Shown: positions 34,641-43,444 of the stretch, piece after piece
Numbering within the stretch: the first letter of the stretch is position 1
How the letters are laid out: each line of letters starts with the position of its first letter
From: Fidelibacterota bacterium
GTDB taxonomy: Bacteria; Fidelibacterota; Marinisomatia; SCGC-AAA003-L08; TS1B11
Direction: 5' to 3'
Assembly (NCBI GenBank): GCA_020354025.1
Contig: CP070638.1
Location: 579,523 to 643,522 of the forward strand
DNA: 64,000 bases
Translations under genes and position numbers: made by a program
The notes under the pieces: model-generated
The model's input: the letters and a program-made list of their open reading frames with translations, nothing else
Told to the model about the DNA's origin: nothing
The model's database searches: none

Positions 34641-34925
34641 CTATTTGAGGCCGGTGATAAACTCCTCGATGGGCATGGCCGCCAGGGTGGTGATCTTTAC
34701 ACTGCCCCGGGCACCCATCTGGGCTGAGACGCGGGCAATGGCCTGATTATCAGGCGCTTCCACGACGTTCACAAAATCATAGGGGCCTAAAACCGCGTAC
34801 TGAGCGGTCACCTTGACACCCATACTCTCGAGCTCCTGGTTCACTTCCTGGATGCGCTCGGGATGTTTGGTGATTTTCTCAGCGCCATCATCGGTGAGGT
34901 TGCTTAGCAGGATATACGTTGGCAT
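34641..34925 (-). CDS. GYD-domain protein
   Basis: 94 residues, full GYD (dimeric alpha-beta barrel-like) domain: PTYILLSNLTDDGAEKI, GVKVTAQYAVLGPYDFVNV (in which GPYD takes the GxYD position) and a C-terminal MGARGSVKITTLAAM. The ATG at 34925 follows AAAGGAGG; an in-frame start 19 codons upstream would include this site and is rejected. Function of the family is unknown; many members are stress-linked or near small-molecule enzymes. Confidence 0.88.
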   Translation of the reverse strand: MPTYILLSNLTDDGAEKITKHPERIQEVNQELESMGVKVTAQYAVLGPYDFVNVVEAPDNQAIARVSAQMGARGSVKITTLAAMPIEEFITGLK

Positions 34926-35116
34926 GTGAGGCCTCCTTTCCGGGTGGATGGTATTAGGAACCGGCCTTTCTCTCCATGGCAAAGCCGGACCTGCCGGGGA
35001 AAGGTAGCGTCTGAACCGGTAAATGACAAGTATGAAAGAGACGGCAGTTATCGAGCTTACAAATATGGACTATCTCGAAGAGAACCCTTTGCGGGGAATC
35101 CCAGACAGAATCCCGG

Positions 35117-35275
35117 TTACTTCTCAGCCCGGTTACGCAGCTCACGCTTGGTCTGCGATTCGATTCTTTGGCCGATATTTTCCCAGTAATCTTCGTTACC
35201 CCTGGGCTCTTCCGCCCAGTCGCTCCGTTGTGCAGCATTCCTGTTTAAAATGAAATGACTTGCACCGGCACAGAA
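35117..35275 (-). pseudogene. Fragment of a helical lipoprotein tail
   Basis: In the 617-base gap between the GYD gene and the secreted protein gene, a 53-codon open frame without a start ends ..EDYWENIGQRIESQTKRE.. then LRNRAEK and a TAA stop. This is almost the same as the C-terminus of the lipoprotein at 39465 (EWEEIGRKIEEKIKRELRN, then WAEK). The N-terminal lipobox part is missing. I read it as a broken copy of that gene. Confidence 0.45.
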
Positions 35276-35410
35276 TCAAAGCCTACCGGTTAAGCTATGC
35301 TGAGTACTAATAGAAGAATACTCCTTCAGGTCCTGGTAAGATACCGCGGTAAAAGAGACTGCTGTCATCTTTTCAGTATTGCTGGAAGATAATGGGAATT
35401 CGGGCTTCCA

Positions 35411-35426
35411 TGTGATCAATATCACA
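35411..35426. promoter_or_regulatory. CRP/FNR-family operator upstream of the secreted protein gene
   Basis: TGTGATCAATATCACA, a perfect palindrome matching the CRP consensus TGTGA-N6-TCACA; its TGTGAT-N4-ATCACA form also resembles FNR/DNR sites. It is 117 bases before the start codon at 35543. Between them, TTG (35463-35465), 20 bases and GAACTTTG (35486-35493) resemble the Bacteroidetes-type -33/-7 promoter, placing the operator upstream of RNA polymerase as for an activator. A second copy occurs at 49276. Confidence 0.5.
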
Positions 35427-35542
35427 AAATGATCCTATCCGGCAGCAGCTTGAAAAATGATGTTGTTTTTTTTGTACCTTGTGAAGAACTTTGCTAGCAG
35501 CAGAGAGTCCAGTTCACGAATACAATAGAAGGACGATTAATT

Positions 35543-37267
35543 ATGAAGAAAGTAGGTGTTCTCTACACCGGTATATTCAGCAGTGTATTTGTATTGTTCG
35601 CTCTTTCCTTTGTTCCGATAAGTCTGTATTCAGCAAAGAAACCCTATAACGATGCCTACAGCATGGAAGTTCAGGCACTTAAGGGACCTGAGATGACCGA
35701 TGTTTATGCCCGGTTTTCCACAGCTGATGAAGGTGCATTCCCGATTCCTGCCCAATTGAAAAAAATGCAGGTGAAGATCAAAGACCAAGATGATGAGGTA
35801 GTTTTCATCCTCAATAAGAAAAGTGTAGATATAGTGGATGGTATGGCTACGATGGCGGTGGGAGATCCAAGTCCCCAGCGGATGTTGTATGTTCAGTCAC
35901 ATATTAAGACGACTACACGTGAAGTGGTTCTCATGGGTGAGGCGCCCGTTCTCTTCCGGCCCGATCTGGTGGTCAGCAACCTGAGCTCACCGGATACGGT
36001 GAAAGATAATGAATTTTTCGATATCGAAATGATTATTCAGGAAGTGAATCACGATGTCGGGGCCACGGCCACGGTATCGCTATTTGATGGAAACGAACAA
36101 CTGGTTTCAATGCCTGATGTTTATGTCCCCGCAGGGGAACAGGTAACGGTCGTCATTACTTCATTAGGGCTTGTGGATATAGGCACGCATAGCTTGACTG
36201 TGGTGATATCCGATGCTGATCCGGCGGAGTATGATGACACCAACAATACCTACTCATTTACCGTCGAAGTCATTGAACATATCATTAATCAACAGTCATC
36301 GTTCACTTTGACTTACGAGAATTACGCTGATTACTCGTATTCCTACAGTTATTATAATTCCTGCTATTATAGCACTAGCAATGGTAAGCACGGCCAATGG
36401 GACCTGCTTGAGTTGTCGGCCGATTCCGACGGTGAAGTTCCGGAAGGGGTCATCGATGAGGTCTGGTGGCAAGTTGAAACGGAAGCCGGCATTAGGCATG
36501 AAAAGTCCACGACAGCTGTTGCCCCGGTAAACATTTCCGAAACACTGATATCCTATCACATTTACGATCCGGGACAAAATACGATTGTTGATATCAATGC
36601 CTATCCCCTAGATGGACTTGTCCAATACACATTTCGGCAACAAACGGGGTACTATTATTCCTACAGCTACTATTGGGGTAGCTGGTATTATTATACGAAT
36701 CCTGGTGATTACGTAGACGCTCAAGACTATGTAACCCTGCGACTGCTCATACAGGATGAAAATCTGAGAATCGGAGGTGAAGCCACTGCACAGCTATCCT
36801 CCACACCTGTAAACGAGCATAGTTCCAGTTCTGGATCGAGCGGTAGCTGGTGGGGAAGACGCTGCTATTGGTCCAGGAGTGAGACGACCACTTACACCTA
36901 TATAGAGGGTAGTGCTACAGGAACCCTTAGTCCTGCTATATTGGCCAAATCAATTCGCCAGGCACAAGCATCTGATGCGGCCTTACCAGCCACAATCAGT
37001 CTAGACGGCACTTATCCGAATCCATTTAATCCGGAGACACATATCCAATTTGCATTACCAGAGGGACAGAGGATGAGTCTGGTGGTGTATGATGTATTAG
37101 GCAGAGAGGTTATCCGGCTGGTGGATGGTTTTATGACCGCTGGATACCATAACGTACTCTGGCGAGGGCAAACGCAAACGGGATCTCCGGTGCCAACTGG
37201 CATTTATATTGCCCGTATGACTGCTGAAGACTACGGCCATTCCATAAAGTTGGTGTTGATGAAGTAA
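35543..37267 (+). CDS. Secreted protein with CARDB-like domain and C-terminal sorting tail
   Basis: 574 residues. Signal peptide MKKVGVLYTGIFSSVFVLFALS; a CARDB-like beta-sandwich at ~135-240 (PDLVVSNLSSPDTVKDNEFF and the DTNNTYSF ending); a Tyr/Ser-rich middle (YSYSYYNSCYYS, then YYYSYSYYWGSWYYY); and at ~480-574 the type IX-like tail GTYPNPFNPETHI, VYDVLGREV, and GIYIARM ending LVLMK. It should be secreted and surface-attached. The DNA is AT-richer than the neighbours. The upstream CRP-like site suggests regulation by carbon or oxygen status. A terminator follows 26 bases after the stop. Its ligand is unknown; CARDB domains are adhesion modules. Confidence 0.82.
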   Translation: MKKVGVLYTGIFSSVFVLFALSFVPISLYSAKKPYNDAYSMEVQALKGPEMTDVYARFSTADEGAFPIPAQLKKMQVKIKDQDDEVVFILNKKSVDIVDGMATMAVGDPSPQRMLYVQSHIKTTTREVVLMGEAPVLFRPDLVVSNLSSPDTVKDNEFFDIEMIIQEVNHDVGATATVSLFDGNEQLVSMPDVYVPAGEQVTVVITSLGLVDIGTHSLTVVISDADPAEYDDTNNTYSFTVEVIEHIINQQSSFTLTYENYADYSYSYSYYNSCYYSTSNGKHGQWDLLELSADSDGEVPEGVIDEVWWQVETEAGIRHEKSTTAVAPVNISETLISYHIYDPGQNTIVDINAYPLDGLVQYTFRQQTGYYYSYSYYWGSWYYYTNPGDYVDAQDYVTLRLLIQDENLRIGGEATAQLSSTPVNEHSSSSGSSGSWWGRRCYWSRSETTTYTYIEGSATGTLSPAILAKSIRQAQASDAALPATISLDGTYPNPFNPETHIQFALPEGQRMSLVVYDVLGREVIRLVDGFMTAGYHNVLWRGQTQTGSPVPTGIYIARMTAEDYGHSIKLVLMK

Positions 37268-37292
37268 TTAACCTCCAAATAAACTGAATAGA

Positions 37293-37323
37293 GAAGCCCC
37301 CTGATAAATCGGGGGGCTTTTCT
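37293..37323 (+). terminator. Intrinsic terminator after the secreted protein gene
   Basis: AAGCCCCC and GGGGGGCTT arms around TGATAAATC, followed by TTTTCT. It ends the single-gene transcript. Confidence 0.85.
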
Positions 37324-37382
37324 ATTAATTAGTTTTGTGGAGTCAAACGATGTCTCGTATGACATTCAGGCAACGAGGTGCT

Positions 37383-39230
37383 CTATGATTCACTTTTCCG
37401 TATTCCCTGACCCTTTTCCAGGGTAATAAACTGATCCACCGAATCGACGGGGAAAAACTCTCGCATGCCTCCCGGCCAAAGAACCTCGATTTTGTCCACG
37501 ACGACAGCCGAATCCAGGCCGAAATGGACCCGCGGATCATGGCTGGCAAGGAATCCGTATCCCGGTGCTACCTGGCGTGAAAAGCGGCGACTGTCCGCAA
37601 TAACTGTGATAATGGCGCCGATAGCGTCACGTTGCAGGGCAGGATCCATAGCCCGGAGCATCAGCCAATGGCCCTTGCCGGGAACTTCGTTTCGGTAAAG
37701 ACGCGCTCGGCCGCCCTCGTTAATGACAAGCAGGTCGATATCACCATCATTGTCCACGTCGCCGAAAGCCAGCCCCCGGCTAGTTTCAATCCTTGAGGAG
37801 AACAGCCCAGCGCGACCGCTTGCGTTACGGAATCGCCCCGACCCAACATTTTCGAAAAGCAGGTTCGGTTCAGAATAGTCATCCCAATAGTTGGGAGCCT
37901 TCTCTTTCACAAGGAGGTCTCCCCGCGTAACCCGCCCATTAACCAGGGCAAGATCCAGGTCACCGTCGTGGTCATAGTCGAAAAAGCCTGTCCCGAAACC
38001 TGTGTAGGGCATGCTCATGCCGACAAGTCCCGCTGATGAGGTCTCATCCTGGAAACCGGCAGCCTCGACGTAACGGTACAAGGTATTACTTTCGTTCCTG
38101 AGATGGGTTATGAATAGATCGATATTATCATCACCGTCGATATCACCCATTGCTACGCCCATGCTCGCTTGGACTTGCCCCATCTTGTCCAGCGCGACCC
38201 CCCGCTTCAAAGCTTCATCCAGAAAGGAACCGTCACGCTGATTGATCCAGAGTTCATTAGCCTCCATGTCGTTGGTGACGTAAATATCCGGGTAATGGTC
38301 ACCATTGAAATCTACGCTGATAACTCCCAGCCCTTTGCCGGCACCTTTGGCGATGCCGGACGATTGGGAGACGTCAGTAAAAGTGCCATCCCCCTCGTTA
38401 CGAAACAGTTTGTCAGGAATCCCGGGGAAGGGATTTGGGCCGCAATAGTCTGGAAGCCCATCCTGATATGCGCAGGTGACGGCTGTATCATATAATACAT
38501 AGTTCGCAACGTAGATATCGAGGAAACCATCCAGGTTGTAATCGAGCATGGCAGCCGAACACCCCCACGCGGGATTGTCGATACCAGCTGATTCCGTGAT
38601 ATTGGCAAATGTGCCGTCACCGTTGTTTCTGTACAGGGCATCCGGACCGTAATTGGTCACATATACATCCACATGGCCATCATTATCGATATCCCCTGCG
38701 GCCACGCCCATGCCATACCCTGCGTCTCCCAGACCGGACGGTTCGGTAACATCTACGAATGTTATCCCGCTGTCCTGGCGGAAGAGGTGATTGGTCCAGG
38801 GCTGATCAATTACTCCAGGTTCACCACGCCAGGCCGTGTTGATCAAGTAAATGTCCAGGTCACCATCATTATCATAGTCCAGAAACGCTCCACCCGATCC
38901 GATGCTTTCAGGCATATAATGACTACTGTCTACAACCGGATTATGAACAAAATGTAATTGGGACTGGTCGGTGATCTCAGTAAAGAAAGGTTCAGAGGTG
39001 GTGGCATTTGTCTGTATATCACCGGTCCGTGATTGGTCGCATCCGAAGCCTATTAATAAAAGGATAATTGTGGCTACCACCCACATAGGGACGCGGAGAT
39101 AGTCGAGAGCACTGTTGATGATCCAGATAATAAGGAATGCAATACCTGCATTCAAAGCCGCCACCCGGGACATCCGGTGGAGGCGCTGCTCGGCTATGAA
39201 GGCGGTGAGTATTGAAGGCGGATCACTCAT
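37383..39230 (-). CDS. CRTAC1-family protein: FG-GAP/VCBS repeats plus ASPIC/UnbV domain
   Basis: 615 residues. The N-terminus has one or two hydrophobic helices (AFLIIWIINSAL; MWVVATIILLLIGFGC, which could be a lipobox if translation began at ATG 39086). Then come about seven FG-GAP/VCBS repeats with calcium-binding D-x-D-x-D-G motifs (FLDYDNDGDLDIYL, DIDNDGHVDVYV, DVDNDGDIDLLV). The C-terminal ASPIC/UnbV domain is RDAIGAIITVIADSR..ASHDPRVHFGLDSA. It folds as a beta-propeller outside the cytoplasm; such proteins are common in FCB genomes and bind ligands or polysaccharides. Exact role unknown. Confidence 0.88.
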   Translation of the reverse strand: MSDPPSILTAFIAEQRLHRMSRVAALNAGIAFLIIWIINSALDYLRVPMWVVATIILLLIGFGCDQSRTGDIQTNATTSEPFFTEITDQSQLHFVHNPVVDSSHYMPESIGSGGAFLDYDNDGDLDIYLINTAWRGEPGVIDQPWTNHLFRQDSGITFVDVTEPSGLGDAGYGMGVAAGDIDNDGHVDVYVTNYGPDALYRNNGDGTFANITESAGIDNPAWGCSAAMLDYNLDGFLDIYVANYVLYDTAVTCAYQDGLPDYCGPNPFPGIPDKLFRNEGDGTFTDVSQSSGIAKGAGKGLGVISVDFNGDHYPDIYVTNDMEANELWINQRDGSFLDEALKRGVALDKMGQVQASMGVAMGDIDGDDNIDLFITHLRNESNTLYRYVEAAGFQDETSSAGLVGMSMPYTGFGTGFFDYDHDGDLDLALVNGRVTRGDLLVKEKAPNYWDDYSEPNLLFENVGSGRFRNASGRAGLFSSRIETSRGLAFGDVDNDGDIDLLVINEGGRARLYRNEVPGKGHWLMLRAMDPALQRDAIGAIITVIADSRRFSRQVAPGYGFLASHDPRVHFGLDSAVVVDKIEVLWPGGMREFFPVDSVDQFITLEKGQGIRKSES

Positions 39231-39464
39231 AATCAGGTCTAATTTGAAAAAAGTACTGTATTGTATTCATTATCAATGTGGGGGTAAACAAGGAGTGATG
39301 CAAGCGATCTAGAGAAATATTGACTCAGCTTGGCCTATTAACCCGCGGGTTTATCCGTGGGATTAGGGAAGCGCAGCAAAATCAAAATGCGAGTCCCTTT
39401 TGGGATTTTCACTTACACTCGCGGCATTCTCCATTCATCAATCATCAATCGACAATCCGCCCGC

Positions 39465-39932
39465 TTATTTCTCCGCCCAGTTGCGGAGCTCGCGCTTGAT
39501 TTTCTCCTCGATCTTGCGTCCGATCTCCTCCCATTCGCCTTCCTTCTCGTCGGATTCCTCCGCCCATTTTCGGATGCCGCGGCTGATCTTCTCCTCAACC
39601 TTTGCGCCGATATCGTCCCATTCCTCGTCACAGGGCAGGCGGGCTCGCTTTTTTCGGCCTTTTGATCCCGCACTGCTGCCGAAGAAAATAGCGACTCCCA
39701 GCAGGAAGCCGAAATTGTACCAGCCGCCGGTATTGTTGACCTCGTACATATGTACGCTGTCGCTGAACAGGCTGATGATGAACGTAAACAAGCAGATCAG
39801 GCCGTGCCACAGACCGGCCCAGAAACCGGCGGGACCGGCAACGAACCGCTCATTGCCGGGCGCACAGGCGGCAATCAACAGAAGCAGCAAGATCAGTACA
39901 GGCATCAGCCGTTTCCATTGTCTGGTATTCAT
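39465..39932 (-). CDS. Lipoprotein with two helical W-x-x-I-G repeats
   Basis: 155 residues. Lipobox LLIAAC (Cys at ~23), then a conserved-looking membrane segment (GPAGFWAGLWHGLICLFTFI, a Tyr/Asn-containing loop, GWYNFGFLLGVAIFFG). The last 60 residues are charged helix with two copies of E-W-[DE]-[DE]-I-G-x-K-[IV]-E-E-K-I-x-R-x-[IL]-R-[KN]-W-A-E, ending RNWAEK. AAGGAGAT precedes the ATG. The family of small GFWAGLWHG proteins is familiar but unnamed to me. A broken copy of the tail is at 35117. The 234 bases downstream towards the CRTAC1 gene contain nothing recognisable. Confidence 0.72.
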   Translation of the reverse strand: MNTRQWKRLMPVLILLLLLIAACAPGNERFVAGPAGFWAGLWHGLICLFTFIISLFSDSVHMYEVNNTGGWYNFGFLLGVAIFFGSSAGSKGRKKRARLPCDEEWDDIGAKVEEKISRGIRKWAEESDEKEGEWEEIGRKIEEKIKRELRNWAEK

Positions 39933-39957
39933 ATATCTATCTCCTTATTTAAAGTGG

Positions 39958-41367
39958 TTACTCCGCATAAAGGTCAATGATCCGCTCGATGGCCTCGCGG
40001 CAGACCCGACAGAAGCTTTGACGATGGCGGCTGAACATGATGCAGTCCACCTCGGGGCGGTAGAATCCCTTGGCCTGATACCCGGCTCCCTCGAACGCGC
40101 CCACTTTGCCGAAGTACGGCTCCGCTTCCAGCATAGGTTGGATGATCCGTTCTCTCTCCTGGAAATGCTCATCCATCACCTCCTCGGGGACCTTATCCGC
40201 TCGCAGCTGGCTCCGCCTCTCCTGCCAGGGGTAAGCCACCTCATCATATGCCGCCTGGTTCCAGGGCGTAGGTACGGGAGTATCGGTGTCCAGGAGATGC
40301 CACCACTTCAGATTACTAGGATCGAGCAAGGCGGTAATGTTGGGTTCCCACGGCTCCACGCCCGGTGGATTGAAGTCCTCGTAAGACACCGGCGAGGTAT
40401 AGTATTCATCGGCCAGACCTACGAAAGAGTGGCCGAACTCGTGCACGATCAGATAAGGTGCGCTGCTGCTGTTGGCCGAGGCAGTGGCGTAGAGGTTAAA
40501 GATACCCCCACCGCCGTACTTGCGGTCGTTGAACAGAATGATCAGGGCGTCGTATGGTGTCTGGGCGGACACCTCACGGACGGTGCGGTTGGCGTAAGTG
40601 AGTACATAGCGATCGGAGTCAAGCGCGTTGAAACTCAGACCAAGGGGGCTGTCACGCCAGACTCCGGCGCGGGGATTGGAGATGCCGGATTCGGGGGCGG
40701 GCAGGTCAATAGCCCGGACGTTGAAGTCCTCTTCCCGCGACCGGAAAGGCTCGGTCTCGAACAGGGCGCCCACCAGCCGCTTAACGTCCTTGTGGAACTT
40801 TCGCTTGTCTTTTTTCCGGTAGCCGTCCCCCAGGATCAGTAGGTCCACCCTGGCGGCAGGAGGGCCGTTATTATGCAGGGTCCATACCTTACCCAGGGCA
40901 GTGATAGGCGCCCGGCTGACGAAGCGGCTGGCCGGGTTCACTATACTGGTGTAGATGGGGTGAAAGGCACCGTCCGGGCCGCGCTTACTCAGGATCAGCC
41001 GCACCGGTTTTCGCGGCTCGGGGAAGCGCTGGGACTCGTGGAAGCTACGCCAGGTTCCCTTTCTGGCCTCGGCGGTGGTTTCCCACTCGCGGTAGATACT
41101 CGAAAATCCCCGGGAGTAGGTCACCAGACCGGTGGAAGTATCCACAACTTCGAAGAAATACTGGCCCAGGTTGGTCTCGTCCAGCAGGTGTCCCCGGCTA
41201 CCGGGCCAAGGGCCCTCCAGACGTACCTGGTCAAGGCTGATGTGCTCCTCGGTGGCAGTGCCGCTGTGGCAGTAGTCAAAGCGCAAGGTCTGGCCGGTGA
41301 AATAGGCGTCGAAGGATTGACCCAATCCGAGGGTCAGGGGGATCAGCAGGTATAGAAACCAGCGCAT
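39958..41367 (-). CDS. M64-family peptidase (IgA peptidase-like)
   Basis: 469 residues. Signal peptide MRWFLYLLIPLTLGLGQ; beta-rich M64 N-terminal domain; the catalytic domain begins VDLLILGDGYRKKDK.KF and holds the metzincin-type zinc site HEFGHSFVGLADEYY, which is complete with H-E-x-x-H-x6-E. FNVRAIDLPAPESGIS is also typical of family M64. GAGGTAAC precedes the ATG. The enzyme is exported, probably to the periplasm or surface, and adds to the several peptidases of this window. The IgA specificity of the founding member should not be assumed. Confidence 0.9.
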   Translation of the reverse strand: MRWFLYLLIPLTLGLGQSFDAYFTGQTLRFDYCHSGTATEEHISLDQVRLEGPWPGSRGHLLDETNLGQYFFEVVDTSTGLVTYSRGFSSIYREWETTAEARKGTWRSFHESQRFPEPRKPVRLILSKRGPDGAFHPIYTSIVNPASRFVSRAPITALGKVWTLHNNGPPAARVDLLILGDGYRKKDKRKFHKDVKRLVGALFETEPFRSREEDFNVRAIDLPAPESGISNPRAGVWRDSPLGLSFNALDSDRYVLTYANRTVREVSAQTPYDALIILFNDRKYGGGGIFNLYATASANSSSAPYLIVHEFGHSFVGLADEYYTSPVSYEDFNPPGVEPWEPNITALLDPSNLKWWHLLDTDTPVPTPWNQAAYDEVAYPWQERRSQLRADKVPEEVMDEHFQERERIIQPMLEAEPYFGKVGAFEGAGYQAKGFYRPEVDCIMFSRHRQSFCRVCREAIERIIDLYAE

Positions 41368-41448
41368 AATGTTACCTCGTCATAGTTTTCATTCACGCAT
41401 CAAGAGCCGCAGGTCAAAGCGTCTCCGCGTTCAGTATTTGACAATCCG

Positions 41449-43437
41449 TCAGCTGACAGATTGATCACCAATTCTTCCCATCACCCAACCCTCCAGTCCG
41501 CCCGCGATGATGATCTCCTGGGCGACGATGCCTGCGGGGCTGATGGGGTATTCCTTCCCATCAACAGATACCGACGCGCGACCGAAGTCAACACTGGCTG
41601 TCAGTCCAGTACGTATGCTAGGCTCCTCGCTACCGAAGCGCTGTTTCAGCTCGTCCACCAGCTCCGGAGTCTCGATTACCAGAAAGCCGTTGTTGATGGC
41701 GTTGCGCTGGTAGGTCGCGCTGAATGACCCGGCCAGTACCATTTGAATACCTCGGTACTTGAGGGCGGTGGCGGCCTGCTCGCGGGAGCTGCCAGTGCCG
41801 AAATTATAGCCTCCCACCAGGATCTCCCCATCATGAACCAGGCGACTGAACTCGGGGTCATAATTTTCCATTACTACCTGGGCCTGCTGCTGGGGCGTAA
41901 AACCATCGATGTAGGTATACTTGCCGGGGAATATGCCATCGGTGTTCAGGTTGTCCTGGTGGCAAAAGATGAGTTTCCCTTCGACCGACATAGGGAATCC
42001 GGGGAGTATGGATACAGCGGCCTCGCTTTTTTCCGGCCTGGGATTCAGCTTCACACTCCCAGCCGGCCTGATACTTTCCCGGCCGTTGGGAGCGGTGATC
42101 TTGCCGGCAACGGCTGAAGCCGCCACAACCGCTGGCGAGGCCAGGTAGGCCTGGGCTTCCCGCGAGCCCATGCGTCCCTTGAAGTTGCGGTTGGTGGCCG
42201 AGATACCTACCTCACTGTCCTGAAGCAGGCCCTGGCCCAGCCCGATGCACGGCCCACAGCCTGGTGGTAGAGGGGTGGCTCCGGCTTCCAACAAAGCCAG
42301 CCAGTCGCCGCGCTTCTCACTCTCGGCCTGTACTTCGCTGGAAGCGGCGGCGATATAGAACTCCACGCCCTTGGCAATCTTCCTGCCGCTCACCACTTTG
42401 GCTGCCGCTGCCAGGTCGGCCACCCGGCTGTTAACGCAGGAAACCAGGTAAGCCTTATTGATCTTAACGTTCTTGCCGTCCAGCTCGGCCGCGCTGGTCA
42501 TGACCTTGACCTGGTCGGGACCTGAGACGTACGGAGTTACCGTGGTAAGGTCCAGCGATAGTTCTTTTGCGTAGTAAGCCTCCGCGTCGGGTTGCAGGGG
42601 ATCGGCCTCCAACCGGGCAATGCGGATTTCGTTCAGGCGGGGGTGAATACCATCAACAACATCGGCGTCGGAGGGAACTCTCGCCAGGCCGCGCCGGGAA
42701 ATAAAAGCCGCCCGTTCCCTTAACCACTTGATTGTCACATCGTCTGCCGGGAATACCCCCGCCAGTGCTCCCCATTCGGTGGTCATATTTGCAATGGTCA
42801 GGCGGTCGTCAATCGGCAGGTTGGCTACACCACTGCCGGTGAATTCTATGGCGTGGTTGAGGACCTCGTCGCTGTTGAACAGGCCGCAGAGGGTGATGAT
42901 GACGTCTTTGCCGTTGCTGCCCGGCGGTAGCTCTCCGCGCAGCTCAACCTGGGCTACGGGCGGGATCTGCCACCAGGTACGTCCCGTGGCCCAGATGGCG
43001 GCCGCGTCGGTGCGCACTACCGGTGTGCCCAGACAGCCCAGGCCACCGTACATGTTGCTGTGGCTGTCCGAGGCTACCACGAAACTACCAGGCCAGGCGT
43101 AGCCTTCCTCACACATAATCTGGTGGCCGATGCCCCGCCCTGCCGGGTAGAAATCGACTCCCATTTCGCTGGCAAAGGCTTCGATGGCAGCGTACTTCTT
43201 CAGGTTGGCTTCGCCAGTGTCCTGCACACCGTGATCCAGTGCGAAGACGGGCTGGCGGGGAATGGCTATTTTACTCGCGCCGATGGCCCGGAATTTGTTC
43301 ATCACGGCGCCGGTGTTGTCATGAGTCATGACGTAGGCAGGCCGGAAGGAGATGAAGTCACCGCTATGGACCTGCTGCCCCGGTTCCAGGTCCATCGCAA
43401 ATCGCTGGGCGATTTTTTCGATGAGGGTTTGGGGCAT
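41449..43437 (-). CDS. Aconitase-superfamily hydratase, Lys4-like fused large and small subunits
   Basis: 662 residues, combining the Fe-S domain and the swivel domain in one chain as in fungal homoaconitase. SDSHSNMYGGLGCLGTP and RTDAAAIWATGRTWWQIPP are very like Lys4. The 4Fe-4S cysteines lie in SCVNSR (~350) and PPGCGPCIG. The swivel domain has GGYNFGTGSSREQA. Substrate is unclear: homoaconitate by homology, but the operon with CitDE and CitF suggests mesaconate/citramalate or citrate. The start is 7 bases after the HD-like gene. Confidence 0.85.
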   Translation of the reverse strand: MPQTLIEKIAQRFAMDLEPGQQVHSGDFISFRPAYVMTHDNTGAVMNKFRAIGASKIAIPRQPVFALDHGVQDTGEANLKKYAAIEAFASEMGVDFYPAGRGIGHQIMCEEGYAWPGSFVVASDSHSNMYGGLGCLGTPVVRTDAAAIWATGRTWWQIPPVAQVELRGELPPGSNGKDVIITLCGLFNSDEVLNHAIEFTGSGVANLPIDDRLTIANMTTEWGALAGVFPADDVTIKWLRERAAFISRRGLARVPSDADVVDGIHPRLNEIRIARLEADPLQPDAEAYYAKELSLDLTTVTPYVSGPDQVKVMTSAAELDGKNVKINKAYLVSCVNSRVADLAAAAKVVSGRKIAKGVEFYIAAASSEVQAESEKRGDWLALLEAGATPLPPGCGPCIGLGQGLLQDSEVGISATNRNFKGRMGSREAQAYLASPAVVAASAVAGKITAPNGRESIRPAGSVKLNPRPEKSEAAVSILPGFPMSVEGKLIFCHQDNLNTDGIFPGKYTYIDGFTPQQQAQVVMENYDPEFSRLVHDGEILVGGYNFGTGSSREQAATALKYRGIQMVLAGSFSATYQRNAINNGFLVIETPELVDELKQRFGSEEPSIRTGLTASVDFGRASVSVDGKEYPISPAGIVAQEIIIAGGLEGWVMGRIGDQSVS

Positions 43438-43444
43438 GCCGGGC

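Noticed and set aside
39400-40842. 480-codon plus-strand open frame over the lipoprotein and M64 genes
   Set aside because: Spans two real minus-strand genes with a lipobox and a zinc motif; its sequence is low-complexity and matches nothing.
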